DNA of 64,000 bases from a bacterium (GCA_020444265.1 JAHLLH010000001.1:620001-684000); one strand, 5' to 3'. Positions 18,788 to 27,235 are shown, numbered from the stretch's first letter. Notes: generated from the sequence alone by a model not told the origin. Program-made: numbers and translations.

Positions 18788-19627
18788 TTACACTTCAGCG
18801 CGCTTCTCATCCAGTATCCGCTTCATCTCCTGAACATCTTCCCAAGTAGGACGCTTCCAGTTCGGATTTCTCAGTAGAGCGGCAGGATGGAAGGTGGCCA
18901 TCAATGGTACTCCATGGTAGTCATGGAGTTTCCCACGGAGCTTGGAGAGAGGCAACGTTGTTTTCAACAAGGTCTGTGCAGCAATCCTGCCCAACGCGAG
19001 GATCAGCTTGGGTTTTATCAGTTGGATCTGCTTGATGAGGTGCGGTTCGCACTCGTCCACTTCAGCGGGCAGTGGGTCACGGTTGTTCGGGGGACGACAT
19101 TTGAGGATATTTGCGATGTAGACACCATCCCCACGTTCCAACTGCACGGCCCCCAGGATCTGGTCCAGAAGTTTTCCGGCACGTCCAACGAAGGGCTCGC
19201 CCTTCGCATCCTCATCCGCACCCGGCGCTTCGCCGATCACCAGCAGATCCGCGTTCGGATCCCCTACCCCAAACACAAATTTGTTTCGAGTCTTGCCGAG
19301 CGGACATTTCTGGCAATTGCAGATCGCATTGTTGAAAGCATCCAGGTCGGTATAAGATGGGAATGGGTTTTCCAACTCGCCCGGTGTTGGGATCACCGGT
19401 TCCGGTTCGGGTGCGCCGCGGTCGGCCATAGTCTGATCTATCAGTTTCTCACTCACGTCTGAGTGCAATGCCACATCCAGTTCTTCAGAAGTGGGTTGAT
19501 CTGCCATGAACGGTTCCTCAACGGTGCGCTTCCCTACACCAGTAGGTCTGCTCCAGAGAGTCCCGCCCCGTTCGGATTGCTGTGCCAGAAAACGCACTGC
19601 ATCCCGTTGTAGATCATCATTTTTCAT
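18788..19627 (-). CDS. Type-4 (Fe-S) uracil-DNA glycosylase
   Basis: 279 residues. After an N-terminal acidic linker of about 95 residues the family core begins: CNCQKCPLGKTRNKFVFG, the active-site motif GEAPGADED, GKLLDQIL, further cysteines in ILKCRPPNNRDP and DECEPHL (4Fe-4S ligands), and FHPAALLRNP. It removes uracil from DNA. The long N-terminal extension is unusual compared with the roughly 200-residue thermophile enzymes, and some of it may be untranslated if a later ATG (residue 41) is used. Confidence 0.94.
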   Translation of the reverse strand: MKNDDLQRDAVRFLAQQSERGGTLWSRPTGVGKRTVEEPFMADQPTSEELDVALHSDVSEKLIDQTMADRGAPEPEPVIPTPGELENPFPSYTDLDAFNNAICNCQKCPLGKTRNKFVFGVGDPNADLLVIGEAPGADEDAKGEPFVGRAGKLLDQILGAVQLERGDGVYIANILKCRPPNNRDPLPAEVDECEPHLIKQIQLIKPKLILALGRIAAQTLLKTTLPLSKLRGKLHDYHGVPLMATFHPAALLRNPNWKRPTWEDVQEMKRILDEKRAEV

Positions 19628-19721
19628 GTTGAGGGAATCGGTGTTTTCTTGTTCGCTTTGTACTAACGAAGGTACGGAACGAATATGGGGCGAGCTCCTT
19701 CAGAAGAGGAGCGAAATGAAC

Positions 19722-20930
19722 TCACGCAGACGGCGAGAGCCGCTCGATGATCCTTAGTACGACCCACGATGCCAGCTCCCTCTTTGGAGCGTCAGGAGAC
19801 TGATCTCGTTCCCCGTCCATCGTCAACCATGTGAGACTGCTCGATGCGCCACCAATCGCTGAAACATGGTTCAGCAAGATGACATCCAGCCCCTTTCGTT
19901 TCATCTTGTCGAGGGCAATCTCGTCACGGGCATCCACTTCGAGTGCGAATCCGACACGAAGCCCTTTGCATAACGGCGCCGTCTCTTTCGCGATATCAGG
20001 ATTCTCAACCATTTCGATAGCGGGAGGTCCATCCATCGCCTCCCGTTTCATCTTCCCTTTATACGCATTCTTGGGACGCCAGTCGGAAACTGCCGCCACG
20101 TAGAGCATACAATCCGCGTCAGAGGCAACTTCCTGCACCTCTCTCTTCATTTCTTCTGCGGTACCAATCCGTATAGCACGTATCCCTTCTGGCGGCGCTA
20201 CATCCATCGAACCATGAACCAGGATAACCTCAGCGCCTCTCTGGAACACTTCACGTGCCAGCTCAACCCCCATCCGTCCACTACTGCGGTTGGTCAGCAC
20301 ACGGACATCGTCGATGGGTTCTTCAGTTCGGCCAGCCGTGATGACAAATCGTTTACCCGCAAGCGGCTTATCCTGGTGGAGAAGATTGGCAACAGCAGCC
20401 TCTATTTCTTCGGGCTCACTCATCCGGCCAACACCTGGTTTTTCGCCTGGTGCGGCCATCTCACCAGATGCGGGACCGACCAACTTGATTCCACGATCTG
20501 TCAAGGTCTGAAGATTTGCCTGTGTTGCAGGATGATCCCACATGGAAGAGTTCATCGCTGGTGCAATAAGCACGGGACATTGTGCTGCAAGGAGAGCAGT
20601 GGCCACGAGATCATCGGCGATCCCGTGTGCCATCTTTGCCATCAGGTCTGCTGTAGCGGGCGCAACAAGAACAATATCAGCTGAATGTGGCAACTCGAGG
20701 TGATCTACAGAAGGGTTGCCATCGTCCTGAAACATCTCCAGCCCGACCGGAGCACCAGATATTGCGGCAAACGTGGTAGGATGCACAAAACGGGTGGCGG
20801 CACGGGTCATCATCACCCGGACTTCCGCTCCCCGTTTCAGCAAACGTCGAACGACATCGACAACTTTATATGCCGCGATCCCACCGCCAACGGCGACAAG
20901 GACTCGACGGCCTGCAAGATCATGGTTCAT
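19722..20930 (-). CDS. coaBC: Bifunctional phosphopantothenoylcysteine decarboxylase / phosphopantothenate-cysteine ligase
   Basis: 402 residues. The N-terminal flavin (HFCD) domain has VAVGGGIAAYKV and the decarboxylase motif PAMNSSMW. The C-terminal CoaB ligase domain carries ITAGRTEEPIDDVRVLTNRSSGRMG and the AVSDWRP signature. It performs two consecutive steps of coenzyme A synthesis. The position after rpoZ is the common bacterial arrangement. Confidence 0.97.
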   Translation of the reverse strand: MNHDLAGRRVLVAVGGGIAAYKVVDVVRRLLKRGAEVRVMMTRAATRFVHPTTFAAISGAPVGLEMFQDDGNPSVDHLELPHSADIVLVAPATADLMAKMAHGIADDLVATALLAAQCPVLIAPAMNSSMWDHPATQANLQTLTDRGIKLVGPASGEMAAPGEKPGVGRMSEPEEIEAAVANLLHQDKPLAGKRFVITAGRTEEPIDDVRVLTNRSSGRMGVELAREVFQRGAEVILVHGSMDVAPPEGIRAIRIGTAEEMKREVQEVASDADCMLYVAAVSDWRPKNAYKGKMKREAMDGPPAIEMVENPDIAKETAPLCKGLRVGFALEVDARDEIALDKMKRKGLDVILLNHVSAIGGASSSLTWLTMDGERDQSPDAPKRELASWVVLRIIERLSPSA

Positions 20931-20946
20931 GGGTCACCGGACCCCT

Positions 20947-21372
20947 TCAGGCATCCTCGCCGTCATCATCAAGGGAGAGTTTCGACGGAAATGGACCCCC
21001 CGCGTCCTCGTCCTCATCCGAAAGGTCGAGCTTACCGGGGAACGCCCCGACGGGAGCATCGTCGGAATCATCGAAGTAGTCTTCTTCTTCACGAACCAGC
21101 TCGAGCTTCTCAGCGATCATTTCGCGTAGCGAAAGAATCGTCGGCTTCTCGAACTGCAGCACAGGTTCATGATGGACCAACGGCTCATCGTAGGTCTCTT
21201 CATCTTCCTGAAACTTTTCGAGCATCTCAACCTGGCTCAAATAGGCATCCATCTCCTTGCGGTGTGACTCACCAATCTGGCGGGCACGGCGGGCGATGGC
21301 GATGATTGCTTCGTATACGTTTTTAGCGTTGCGGCCGTGAAAGTCTTCGGCCAGGAACATCTCGTGAGCCAA
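20947..21372 (-). CDS. rpoZ: DNA-directed RNA polymerase omega subunit with long acidic tail
   Basis: 141 residues. The omega core motif NAKNVYEAIIAIARRARQIGE lies near the N-terminus; LREMIAEKLELVREEED follows, and then a strongly acidic, Asp/Glu/Gly/Pro-rich C-terminus (DDSDDAPVGAFPGKLDLSDEDEDAGG...) containing two similar short units, FPGKLDLSDE and FPSKLSLDDD. Omega is usually 70-100 residues, so the tail is extra. Its position between gmk and coaBC is canonical. It helps assemble beta-prime. Confidence 0.87.
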   Translation of the reverse strand: MAHEMFLAEDFHGRNAKNVYEAIIAIARRARQIGESHRKEMDAYLSQVEMLEKFQEDEETYDEPLVHHEPVLQFEKPTILSLREMIAEKLELVREEEDYFDDSDDAPVGAFPGKLDLSDEDEDAGGPFPSKLSLDDDGEDA

Positions 21373-21390
21373 AATCCACCTCCTGGAAAC

Positions 21391-21978
21391 TCACTTACGG
21401 CTTGAACGGAACTCTCTGATCGCCTCGACAACATCCTGTGTTGCGCGTTCGAGGTCATCGTTGACAACAATCTTGTCAAACATTTCAGCTTTGGATCGTT
21501 CAAGCACATAACGCTCCAAGCGCCGTTCTATTTCCGCAGCATCTTCACGACCGCGGGCAAGAAGGCGTTCACGGAGCACGTTTGTCGAGAGAACATCAAT
21601 GTAAAGCAAAAATGAGTCCGGGAAAAACTCCTTTAAACGGAGAGCCCCGAGCACATCCAAATCAAAAACAACATCTACCCCGGCATCCAAGAGGGGTTGA
21701 ACTCGCTCATAACGGGTGCCGTAGAACTGACCATGCACATTTTCGTGCTCGATGAAATCACCCGCTTCCAGCCCCGCCTCGAACTGCTCATGGGTAATGA
21801 AGTCGTAATCGACACCATCTTCCTCGCCTTTTCGGCGTGGACGAGTAGTCGCCGAGACGGAGAACTGTAAATCTTCAAGTTGCTCCATCACTCGGTGTAT
21901 CAGGGTCGTCTTTCCTGCTCCGGATGGCGCACTGAATACAATGGCACGCCCCTTTGAGCCAGACCCATCAGACGACAT
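21391..21978 (-). CDS. gmk: Guanylate kinase
   Basis: 195 residues from ATG 21978, which overlaps the yicC end by 11 nt; the track's earlier start is rejected. P-loop FSAPSGAGKTTL, then the GMP-binding block SVSATTRPRRKGEEDGVDYDFI, FIEHENVHGQFYGT and VFDLDVLGAL. It phosphorylates GMP to GDP. Confidence 0.97.
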   Translation of the reverse strand: MSSDGSGSKGRAIVFSAPSGAGKTTLIHRVMEQLEDLQFSVSATTRPRRKGEEDGVDYDFITHEQFEAGLEAGDFIEHENVHGQFYGTRYERVQPLLDAGVDVVFDLDVLGALRLKEFFPDSFLLYIDVLSTNVLRERLLARGREDAAEIERRLERYVLERSKAEMFDKIVVNDDLERATQDVVEAIREFRSSRK

Positions 21979-22846
21979 TTTGCACCTGTTCGCGAATCTT
22001 TTCGAGTTCTTCCTTCGCCTCAACCACCCAGGCGGCAACCTCGCCGTCAGAGGCCTTTGAACCGATGGTGTTCACCTCACGGTTCATTTCCTGGAGGATG
22101 AAGTTGAGACGCTTGCCAACCGCCCCACCCTTCTCCAACGCCGAACGGAAAAGCTGGTTGTGGCTGCGAAGCCGGACAATCTCTTCAGTCGTATCAAGAC
22201 GATCGACGATGTAGGCGACTTCCTGCTCGAGCCGTCCCTCGTCAACACGTTCAGCCGTCACATTCTTTTCGATTCGTTCACGCAATTTCTCCAACTGCGC
22301 GGTACGTGTCAGCTCGGACTTGGTCTCCACATGGGCGATGACCTCTTCAAGGTGATCGAGTCGCTGCAGGAAGTCCTTCTCAAGGTTTGCGCCCTCTTCG
22401 GCACGCATCCTCTCGAAATCATCCAGCGCTGCATCCACCCCCTTCATAGCGAGTTCAAAACGCTGCTTGGTGTCCTTTTCGCCATCCTCACCTTCGATCC
22501 AATCCAGCAAGTGAATCAGATCACCGAGGCTCAGATCATCTTTTACACCCGTCCGACCGGCAAGCGCACGGAGATTCTCAACCAGGGTCAGCGCCGCTTC
22601 ATCATTAAAGGCGAATTTGGTCGTACGGACCGAGTCTCGCGCCTCCTGGACAAAGAGGTTGACTTTCCCACGGTCGATACGGTTCCGAACACGGGTACGA
22701 ATATCCATCTCATGAGACATGAGACTGCGCGGCAACTTCGTGCTCAGCTCGAGGTAGCGATTGTTCACGCTACGAACCTCGACGCTGTAATGCAGGTCGC
22801 CTGCTTCTACTTCGGCACGGCCGAAGCCTGTCAAACTCTGTATCAT
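21968..22846 (-). CDS. yicC: YicC-family endoribonuclease
   Basis: 292 residues from ATG 22846 (MIQSLTGFGRAE, the family's hallmark start), with GGAAAGG upstream; the 318-residue track ORF extends too far. VEVRSVNNRYLELSTKLPRSL, EDGEKDTKQRFELAMKGVDAAL and the C-terminal GKRLNFILQEMNREVNTIGSKA match the YicC/YloC family, shown in E. coli to be an endoribonuclease. It heads the yicC-gmk-rpoZ-coaBC run. Confidence 0.95.
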   Translation of the reverse strand: MIQSLTGFGRAEVEAGDLHYSVEVRSVNNRYLELSTKLPRSLMSHEMDIRTRVRNRIDRGKVNLFVQEARDSVRTTKFAFNDEAALTLVENLRALAGRTGVKDDLSLGDLIHLLDWIEGEDGEKDTKQRFELAMKGVDAALDDFERMRAEEGANLEKDFLQRLDHLEEVIAHVETKSELTRTAQLEKLRERIEKNVTAERVDEGRLEQEVAYIVDRLDTTEEIVRLRSHNQLFRSALEKGGAVGKRLNFILQEMNREVNTIGSKASDGEVAAWVVEAKEELEKIREQVQNVV

Positions 22847-23124
22847 GGCACCTTTCCCGAAAGTCGGACGAGTATACGCATCCTCCGCGCACCGTGCAAC
22901 GACTAGCTGAGGACCTTTTCTCACATGCGAGCGAACAGACCCCTCACCCCATCGACCTCGCTTACCCGCAATCCCACCGATTCTTTTGCTTCATTCTGCT
23001 ACCAGCACCATAAAACGCTGTTGCGAAATGCTACCTGGTATCGTTCGGATCCCCATTCTACTACTCCTCGCACATCCTACTTACTTGTTGTGATATATAG
23101 TGTTAGCACAAGTGGAGTGATTTC
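22847..23124. other. Intergenic region upstream of yicC and of the sigma-54 promoter
   Basis: This is the first part of a gap of about 690 nt between divergent genes. No convincing ORF, tRNA or repeat is visible here. It must contain the yicC promoter (minus strand) and would be where an RpoN activator binds for the promoter at 23125, but no specific site was recognised. Confidence 0.5.
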
Positions 23125-23140
23125 TGGCACACCCATTGCT
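23125..23140 (+). promoter_or_regulatory. Sigma-54 (RpoN) promoter upstream of structured RNA and heme-porin cluster
   Basis: TGGCACACCCATTGCT is an exact match to TGGCAC-N5-TTGCT and closely resembles the flgB promoter (TGGCACACGGGTTGCT). The expected transcript start is near 23151. The next plus-strand gene is almost 390 nt downstream, and an intrinsic terminator lies between. Confidence 0.75.
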
Positions 23141-23150
23141 AAAAGTACGG

Positions 23151-23368
23151 GCAGAGCAAGACACTTTGTTCTTTGATGAGGAAAATAGGTTCGCGTACCC
23201 CTAACAACGTGATCTTATTTCCCACCCAATCCCTACTCTCGGTCAGACCCACTGCTGGGTTCGAGATCCGTGGCCATACGTTGAACCGGCTCCGGCGTAT
23301 GGAGGACATTGAAGCCAGCGTAGGGTTTGAGACCCCCCGATTCCCACAGGGTCGGGGGGTACTTTTTT
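23151..23368 (+). ncRNA. Putative structured small RNA or attenuating leader (about 218 nt)
   Basis: Bounded by the sigma-54 promoter and an intrinsic terminator. Internal structure visible by eye: a possible hairpin pairing GGAAAATA (near 23180) with TATTTCC, and a long irregular hairpin from GGTC (23241) to GACC (23331) whose apical stem CCATACG/CGTATGG (23274-23280 with 23296-23302) is perfect and whose lower part pairs CCC..GCTGG.TTC with GAAgCCAGC..GGG. The outer GACC overlaps the 5' arm of the terminator, so the two folds may compete. No known family (6S, SRP, tmRNA, common riboswitches) was recognised. The 77-codon frame across it (23173-23406) spans the terminator and is unlikely to be real. 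Confidence 0.45.
23332..23368 (+). terminator. Strong intrinsic terminator upstream of the heme-porin gene
   Basis: ACCCCCCGA pairs with TCGGGGGGT (nine pairs), with an inner CCC-ACA-GGG, followed by ACTTTTTT. It lies about 170 nt before the heme-porin ATG, so it ends either a separate small RNA or a conditional leader. Confidence 0.85.
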
Positions 23369-23539
23369 GCCCAATTCCGAAAAGAAACAGAGTTGCGTCA
23401 GATTAAAGCGACTCAATCTCTAATAAACTCCTAAAGATTCCTGTCTCTCTATTGCCCCTGAAATTTAGGTACTCCTATCTTCTGCTTAATTGTCAGGTTC
23501 CCGCACACAAGGCCCCCCCGCAGCCTACCTGGAGGATTC

Positions 23540-24655
23540 ATGAACAAGGCGTTCGCCGCCCTTGCCGTACTCTATCTGTTTGTGCTGGTTCTTTCCCTTT
23601 CGGGAAACACATACGCACTACCTGAGTATGGGGTTCGTTACGGACAAAGCTGTCAGCTATGTCATTATAGTGTGACCGGTGCTGGTGCTCGTACCCTCTA
23701 TGGCGCCCAGTTCTTCAGTTATACAGATCTACCGGCTAACCCCTTGGATTTCAGCGAAATTGGTGAAATCAACCCGATGATTTCCGACAATCTGCAGGCA
23801 GGATTTGATTTCCGAACCTTTTATTACGCCTACGACGAGAATAATCTCGAAGCGGATCAGAATTCCTTCCTGACGATGCAAGGTGACATCTACTTGACAT
23901 GGCAGCCTGGTGACCGGACCATTGTCGCCTTCGACAAAGGGCTGCGAAACACCTTCGAAGCCTATGTTCAGACCCAGGCACTTCCGGGTGCGATGGCAGC
24001 CAAAATGGGCCGTTTCATGCCTAATTATGGCTGGCGTTTTACCGATCATACCGCCTATGTCCGTCAGTTCACTGGCTTTGGTGGAACTCAAGGGGTCGGC
24101 GGTGAGGAAGATGGATTCGAAATAGGCCATTTCGATGAACGTTGGGAATTGTCCGCAGCTGTCACCAATGGTCCAGTTGCCGGACCTGTGGATGGCAATG
24201 AGGGAAAAGCGTTCACCTCCCGGATTGCGAAACGATTCCACTTCAGCGATATGGGACTTACGTTGGGCGGGAGTTACCGCTATGCTGAGTTTGGAAACGG
24301 TGGAGCGCCAAATCGTCGCCTGGCAGGCGCGTTCTACGGTGTCAGCCTGGGCAAACTTACCCTTTTGGGTGAAGTCGATGGGATCCTCACAGATGAAGCA
24401 GGCAGCTCGACAAAAAGTGGGTATGTGGCAACAAACCTCCTCCGCTACGACCTCAAGAAGGGCGTCGCCGCACACACCTCATTTGATTACTACGAACCCG
24501 ACCTCGACCTGGCTTCTGGCCAATTCTGGCGCGGACGAGTTGGGTTTGACTACACGCCGTATGGCTATGTCACCCTGACCCCAATCCTTGAATACAGCAG
24601 CGATCCAACGTATGAAGGTCTTTCAGCACAGTTTCACGTACGGCTTTGGTACTAG
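23540..24655 (+). CDS. Single-heme outer-membrane porin-like protein
   Basis: 371 residues. A signal peptide (cleavage likely after NTYA, residue 26) is followed at once by one c-type heme site CQLCH (38-42). The rest is alternating amphipathic strands rich in Tyr, Phe and Gly (GDIYLTWQPGDRTIVAF, LTLGGSYRYAEFGNGG) ending in an aromatic residue (FHVRLWY), the mark of a beta-barrel inserted by BAM. AGGAG sits before the ATG (CTGGAGGATTCATG). The fused heme suggests electron transfer at the outer membrane, but substrate and partners are not shown. It is the first gene of a plus-strand cluster with two YceI genes and a tri-heme lipoprotein. Confidence 0.75.
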   Translation: MNKAFAALAVLYLFVLVLSLSGNTYALPEYGVRYGQSCQLCHYSVTGAGARTLYGAQFFSYTDLPANPLDFSEIGEINPMISDNLQAGFDFRTFYYAYDENNLEADQNSFLTMQGDIYLTWQPGDRTIVAFDKGLRNTFEAYVQTQALPGAMAAKMGRFMPNYGWRFTDHTAYVRQFTGFGGTQGVGGEEDGFEIGHFDERWELSAAVTNGPVAGPVDGNEGKAFTSRIAKRFHFSDMGLTLGGSYRYAEFGNGGAPNRRLAGAFYGVSLGKLTLLGEVDGILTDEAGSSTKSGYVATNLLRYDLKKGVAAHTSFDYYEPDLDLASGQFWRGRVGFDYTPYGYVTLTPILEYSSDPTYEGLSAQFHVRLWY

Positions 24656-24668
24656 GGAGGCCAGCACC

Positions 24669-25274
24669 TTGAACGTATCGATTCGAAACGGCATAGTTTT
24701 CCTGTTCTCAATTCTTTGGATGATTGGGAATGTCGCTGAAGCTGAACCACTTCGATTTATTGTTTCGTCCGGGTCTCCGACAGTCATCAAGTTCGAATCA
24801 AAGGCTTCTTTGGAGTCTTTCGCAGGTGGAACTGACCAGCTCGTTGGTTGGTTCAGCTTTGATACGGACAATTTTGGAAGCAGCATTGATGGTGAGCTGG
24901 TTGCCGACATGACCAGTTTTCGTACTGGGATTCCTGTGCGTGACAATCACATGCGTGAAAACCACCTCGAGGTCGGAACATACCCGATCAGTGTGTTCAA
25001 ACCTAAGGGTTTAAAGCCCGGTGCACCCCCTCGAATCACAGGGGGTGAATCGGTATCGTTTACCCTGCTTGGTGATTTCACGATTCATGGTGTGACCAAG
25101 CAGGTCGAAGCCGAGGTACAGGCTACCCTTCAACCCGATCGTCGCTCAATCGACGTGTGGGCCGCTATCAATATCCCACTCGCTGATTTCTCAATTCCCA
25201 GGCCCGAGTTTCTCTTCATGCGTGTCGGAGAAGTACAGAAAGTCCAAACTAAGTTCATCGCGACAAAAAACTGA
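24669..25274 (+). CDS. YceI-family periplasmic lipid/quinone-binding protein (first copy)
   Basis: 201 residues starting with TTG at 24669 behind GGGAGG (8 nt); the track ORF's upstream ATG lies inside the porin gene and would bury the signal peptide. A signal sequence ends near NVAEA. The YceI lipocalin-like fold follows: VIKFESKASLESFAGGTDQLVGWFSFD, MRENHLEVGTYPISVFKP, FTLLGDFTIHGVTKQVEAEV. Characterised members bind isoprenoids such as ubiquinone in an extended barrel. The start is 13 nt after the porin stop. Confidence 0.88.
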   Translation: MNVSIRNGIVFLFSILWMIGNVAEAEPLRFIVSSGSPTVIKFESKASLESFAGGTDQLVGWFSFDTDNFGSSIDGELVADMTSFRTGIPVRDNHMRENHLEVGTYPISVFKPKGLKPGAPPRITGGESVSFTLLGDFTIHGVTKQVEAEVQATLQPDRRSIDVWAAINIPLADFSIPRPEFLFMRVGEVQKVQTKFIATKN

Positions 25275-25336
25275 AGCAACCATAGAATCGCTTCACTGCG
25301 GGGGGTGGTGAATTGCGTGAACCCGATGGAGGCAGC

Positions 25337-25948
25337 ATGCGACACCTGATTCAAAACGTACGACGTAGCATACTCGCAACATGCGCAGTCCTCGTGACCA
25401 CCGCACTTGTTCAAGCTGAACCAGTCACCCTCAAGGTTGAGCCGAATGATTTCAGCGAGGTAAAGTTTATCTCGACTGCGAAAGTGGAAACCTTTGAGGG
25501 AACAACGAATCGTATCGCAGGCAGCTTCACCGTAGACCCCCAGGATTTGCAGGCAGGGATTGAGGGTAAGCTGGAAGTGGACATGACCGCGCTTTCGACA
25601 GGAATCGGGCAGCGAGATGGCCACATGAAGGAGAACCACCTGCATACGGATGAGTACCCGCGAAGTGTGTTTGTGCCGAAGAAGATTGTCGACAACAGCT
25701 TCAAGATGCTGCCGGACGACGAATCGGTCAGTTTCAAGCTCGAGGGTGATTTCACATTACACGGCGTGACTCACACCATCCAGCCAGATGTGACTGCCAC
25801 CTGGCACCCGAACCAGAATCTGATGAATGTTATTGCAAAGTTCAGCGTCAATCTTGAGGACTACAACATTCCGCTGCCACAGTTTCTCATCCTGCGCCTC
25901 GCCCAGGAGCAGAAGCTCGAAATTCGGTTTACAGCAACAGTCGATTAG
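25337..25948 (+). CDS. YceI-family periplasmic lipid/quinone-binding protein (second copy)
   Basis: 203 residues from ATG 25337 behind GGAGG. A signal peptide ends near LVQA; then VKFISTAKVETFEGTTNRIAGSFTVDPQDL, MKENHLHTDEYPRSVFVPKK and FKLEGDFTLHGVTHTIQPDV. It is clearly paralogous to the previous gene (NHL.T..YP.SVF.PK and GDFT.HGVT shared), so the pair arose by tandem duplication followed by divergence. It is 9 nt upstream of the tri-heme lipoprotein. Confidence 0.9.
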   Translation: MRHLIQNVRRSILATCAVLVTTALVQAEPVTLKVEPNDFSEVKFISTAKVETFEGTTNRIAGSFTVDPQDLQAGIEGKLEVDMTALSTGIGQRDGHMKENHLHTDEYPRSVFVPKKIVDNSFKMLPDDESVSFKLEGDFTLHGVTHTIQPDVTATWHPNQNLMNVIAKFSVNLEDYNIPLPQFLILRLAQEQKLEIRFTATVD

Positions 25949-25957
25949 GAAACGATC

Positions 25958-27166
25958 ATGCAGATCAGGCACATGTACACCACTGCACGGCAACGCATCC
26001 AGCACCTGCTCCCCGGAGTCAGTGTCGTGGCCCTCGCTTGCCTGTTTTCTTTCGCTTCAGGTTGCAGCGACCAGGGTGATCCACTATCCCCCACTCCGCC
26101 CGACACCACCAGCAACCAGGGAGAGTTCGACTGGGTGGACAACATCGGCCCCCTCTTTCAGCAACGCTGTATCGCCTGCCATGGGGCATCTCTCCAGGAA
26201 AATGGATTTGATGCCCGAACGTATGCTGATGTTTTCAACTACACGACAACCGCCGGTAATCCATTGATTGACCAAGGAAATCCGGATGGTTCTGAACTTG
26301 TCGCTCGCGTTGAAGGAGATGGTTTCCAGCGTATGCCAGTCGGTCCAGCGCTGTCAACGGATCAAATCGCCATGATTCGAGACTGGATCAGCAACGGTGC
26401 GCCCGAAGATGTTCCAAATGATACGACAGGTGGTGGCAATAACGGTGGCACAGTTGCAGCCGATTCCATCACCTGGGACAACACAGTCGGTCGCATCCTG
26501 AACAACAATTGCCTCTCCTGCCACAATGCAGATTTACACTACAACGATTTCCAGGTTGTCAATTTCGAGATGGTTTTCACGCACATGACCGAGGATGGTC
26601 GTGCTGCGGTGGATACGGCAGCTGTCGAAGAAAGTGAGTTACTACTCCGCCTGGAGGGCAATGGTGTGAGTTTGATGCCCGATGGCGGACCAGCACTAGC
26701 AGCCGAACTCATTGACACCGTGCGTACCTGGATAGAGAATGGTGCACCCGAGAATGATGCGTTCATCGGGATCGGAGGTGGGGATATTGGCGAACCTGGT
26801 GTGGGCATCAACTGGGTGGAATCTGTCGGACGTATTCTGGAGAACAACTGCGCCGCCTGTCACAGCGGTGGCGCTCCGCAGAGTGGGCTCGATCTGACCG
26901 ACTACGATGAGCTGTTTGACCACACAACTGCCCAGAACAACGATGTTATCAAAGAGGGTGACCTCGAGGACAGTGAATTGTACCGCAGAATCAATGGCGA
27001 TGGGTTTGCCATCATGCCACCTGCCGGGAGCCCTGAACTATCCTCGGCTGAGATCGACACAATCCGTCAATGGATTCTCGATGATGCCCCGTTTGATGGG
27101 AGCGAGAACGTTGAGCGATTCCCAGGACAACCTATTCTTCGGAATGTTCAATTCACGTCGAGGTAG
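25958..27166 (+). CDS. Tri-heme c-type cytochrome lipoprotein
   Basis: 402 residues. A lipoprotein signal ends FASGC (Cys36). Three tandem domains of about 110 residues each carry a c-type heme motif: CIACH (71-75), CLSCH (185-189) and CAACH (298-302). Each is followed by a candidate distal Met in an (R/L/I)MP context (Met126, Met240, Met353) and by a repeated ending of the type IR.WI..GAPE. The domains resemble the short cytochromes found in planctomycete and acidobacterial lipoproteins. It is anchored in the envelope and likely passes electrons between quinone/YceI carriers and the heme porin, an inference from the cluster. Confidence 0.88.
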   Translation: MQIRHMYTTARQRIQHLLPGVSVVALACLFSFASGCSDQGDPLSPTPPDTTSNQGEFDWVDNIGPLFQQRCIACHGASLQENGFDARTYADVFNYTTTAGNPLIDQGNPDGSELVARVEGDGFQRMPVGPALSTDQIAMIRDWISNGAPEDVPNDTTGGGNNGGTVAADSITWDNTVGRILNNNCLSCHNADLHYNDFQVVNFEMVFTHMTEDGRAAVDTAAVEESELLLRLEGNGVSLMPDGGPALAAELIDTVRTWIENGAPENDAFIGIGGGDIGEPGVGINWVESVGRILENNCAACHSGGAPQSGLDLTDYDELFDHTTAQNNDVIKEGDLEDSELYRRINGDGFAIMPPAGSPELSSAEIDTIRQWILDDAPFDGSENVERFPGQPILRNVQFTSR

Positions 27167-27184
27167 ATTAGTTGTCATGAGCGA

Positions 27185-27220
27185 CAAAGACCCGGTGGAG
27201 TTCCCACCGGGTCTTTGTTT
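27185..27220 (+). terminator. Intrinsic terminator, likely bidirectional
   Basis: CAAAGACCCGGTGG-AGTTC-CCACCGGGTCTTTG is a perfect 14-bp stem flanked by T-rich or A-rich sequence. It lies between the convergent tri-heme lipoprotein and nitroreductase genes and can serve both. Confidence 0.9.
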
Positions 27221-27235
27221 GAAGCCTTGGGCTGT

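Noticed and set aside
23241-23334. tRNA or tmRNA-like T-arm (GGGTTCGAGATCC)
   Set aside because: The TTCGA loop is there, but the flanking stem does not close with five pairs and no acceptor, D- or anticodon arm can be drawn around it.
23173-23406. 77-codon plus-strand ORF between yicC and the heme-porin gene
   Set aside because: It crosses a strong intrinsic terminator, has no ribosome site and its composition is not protein-like; the region is better read as structured RNA.
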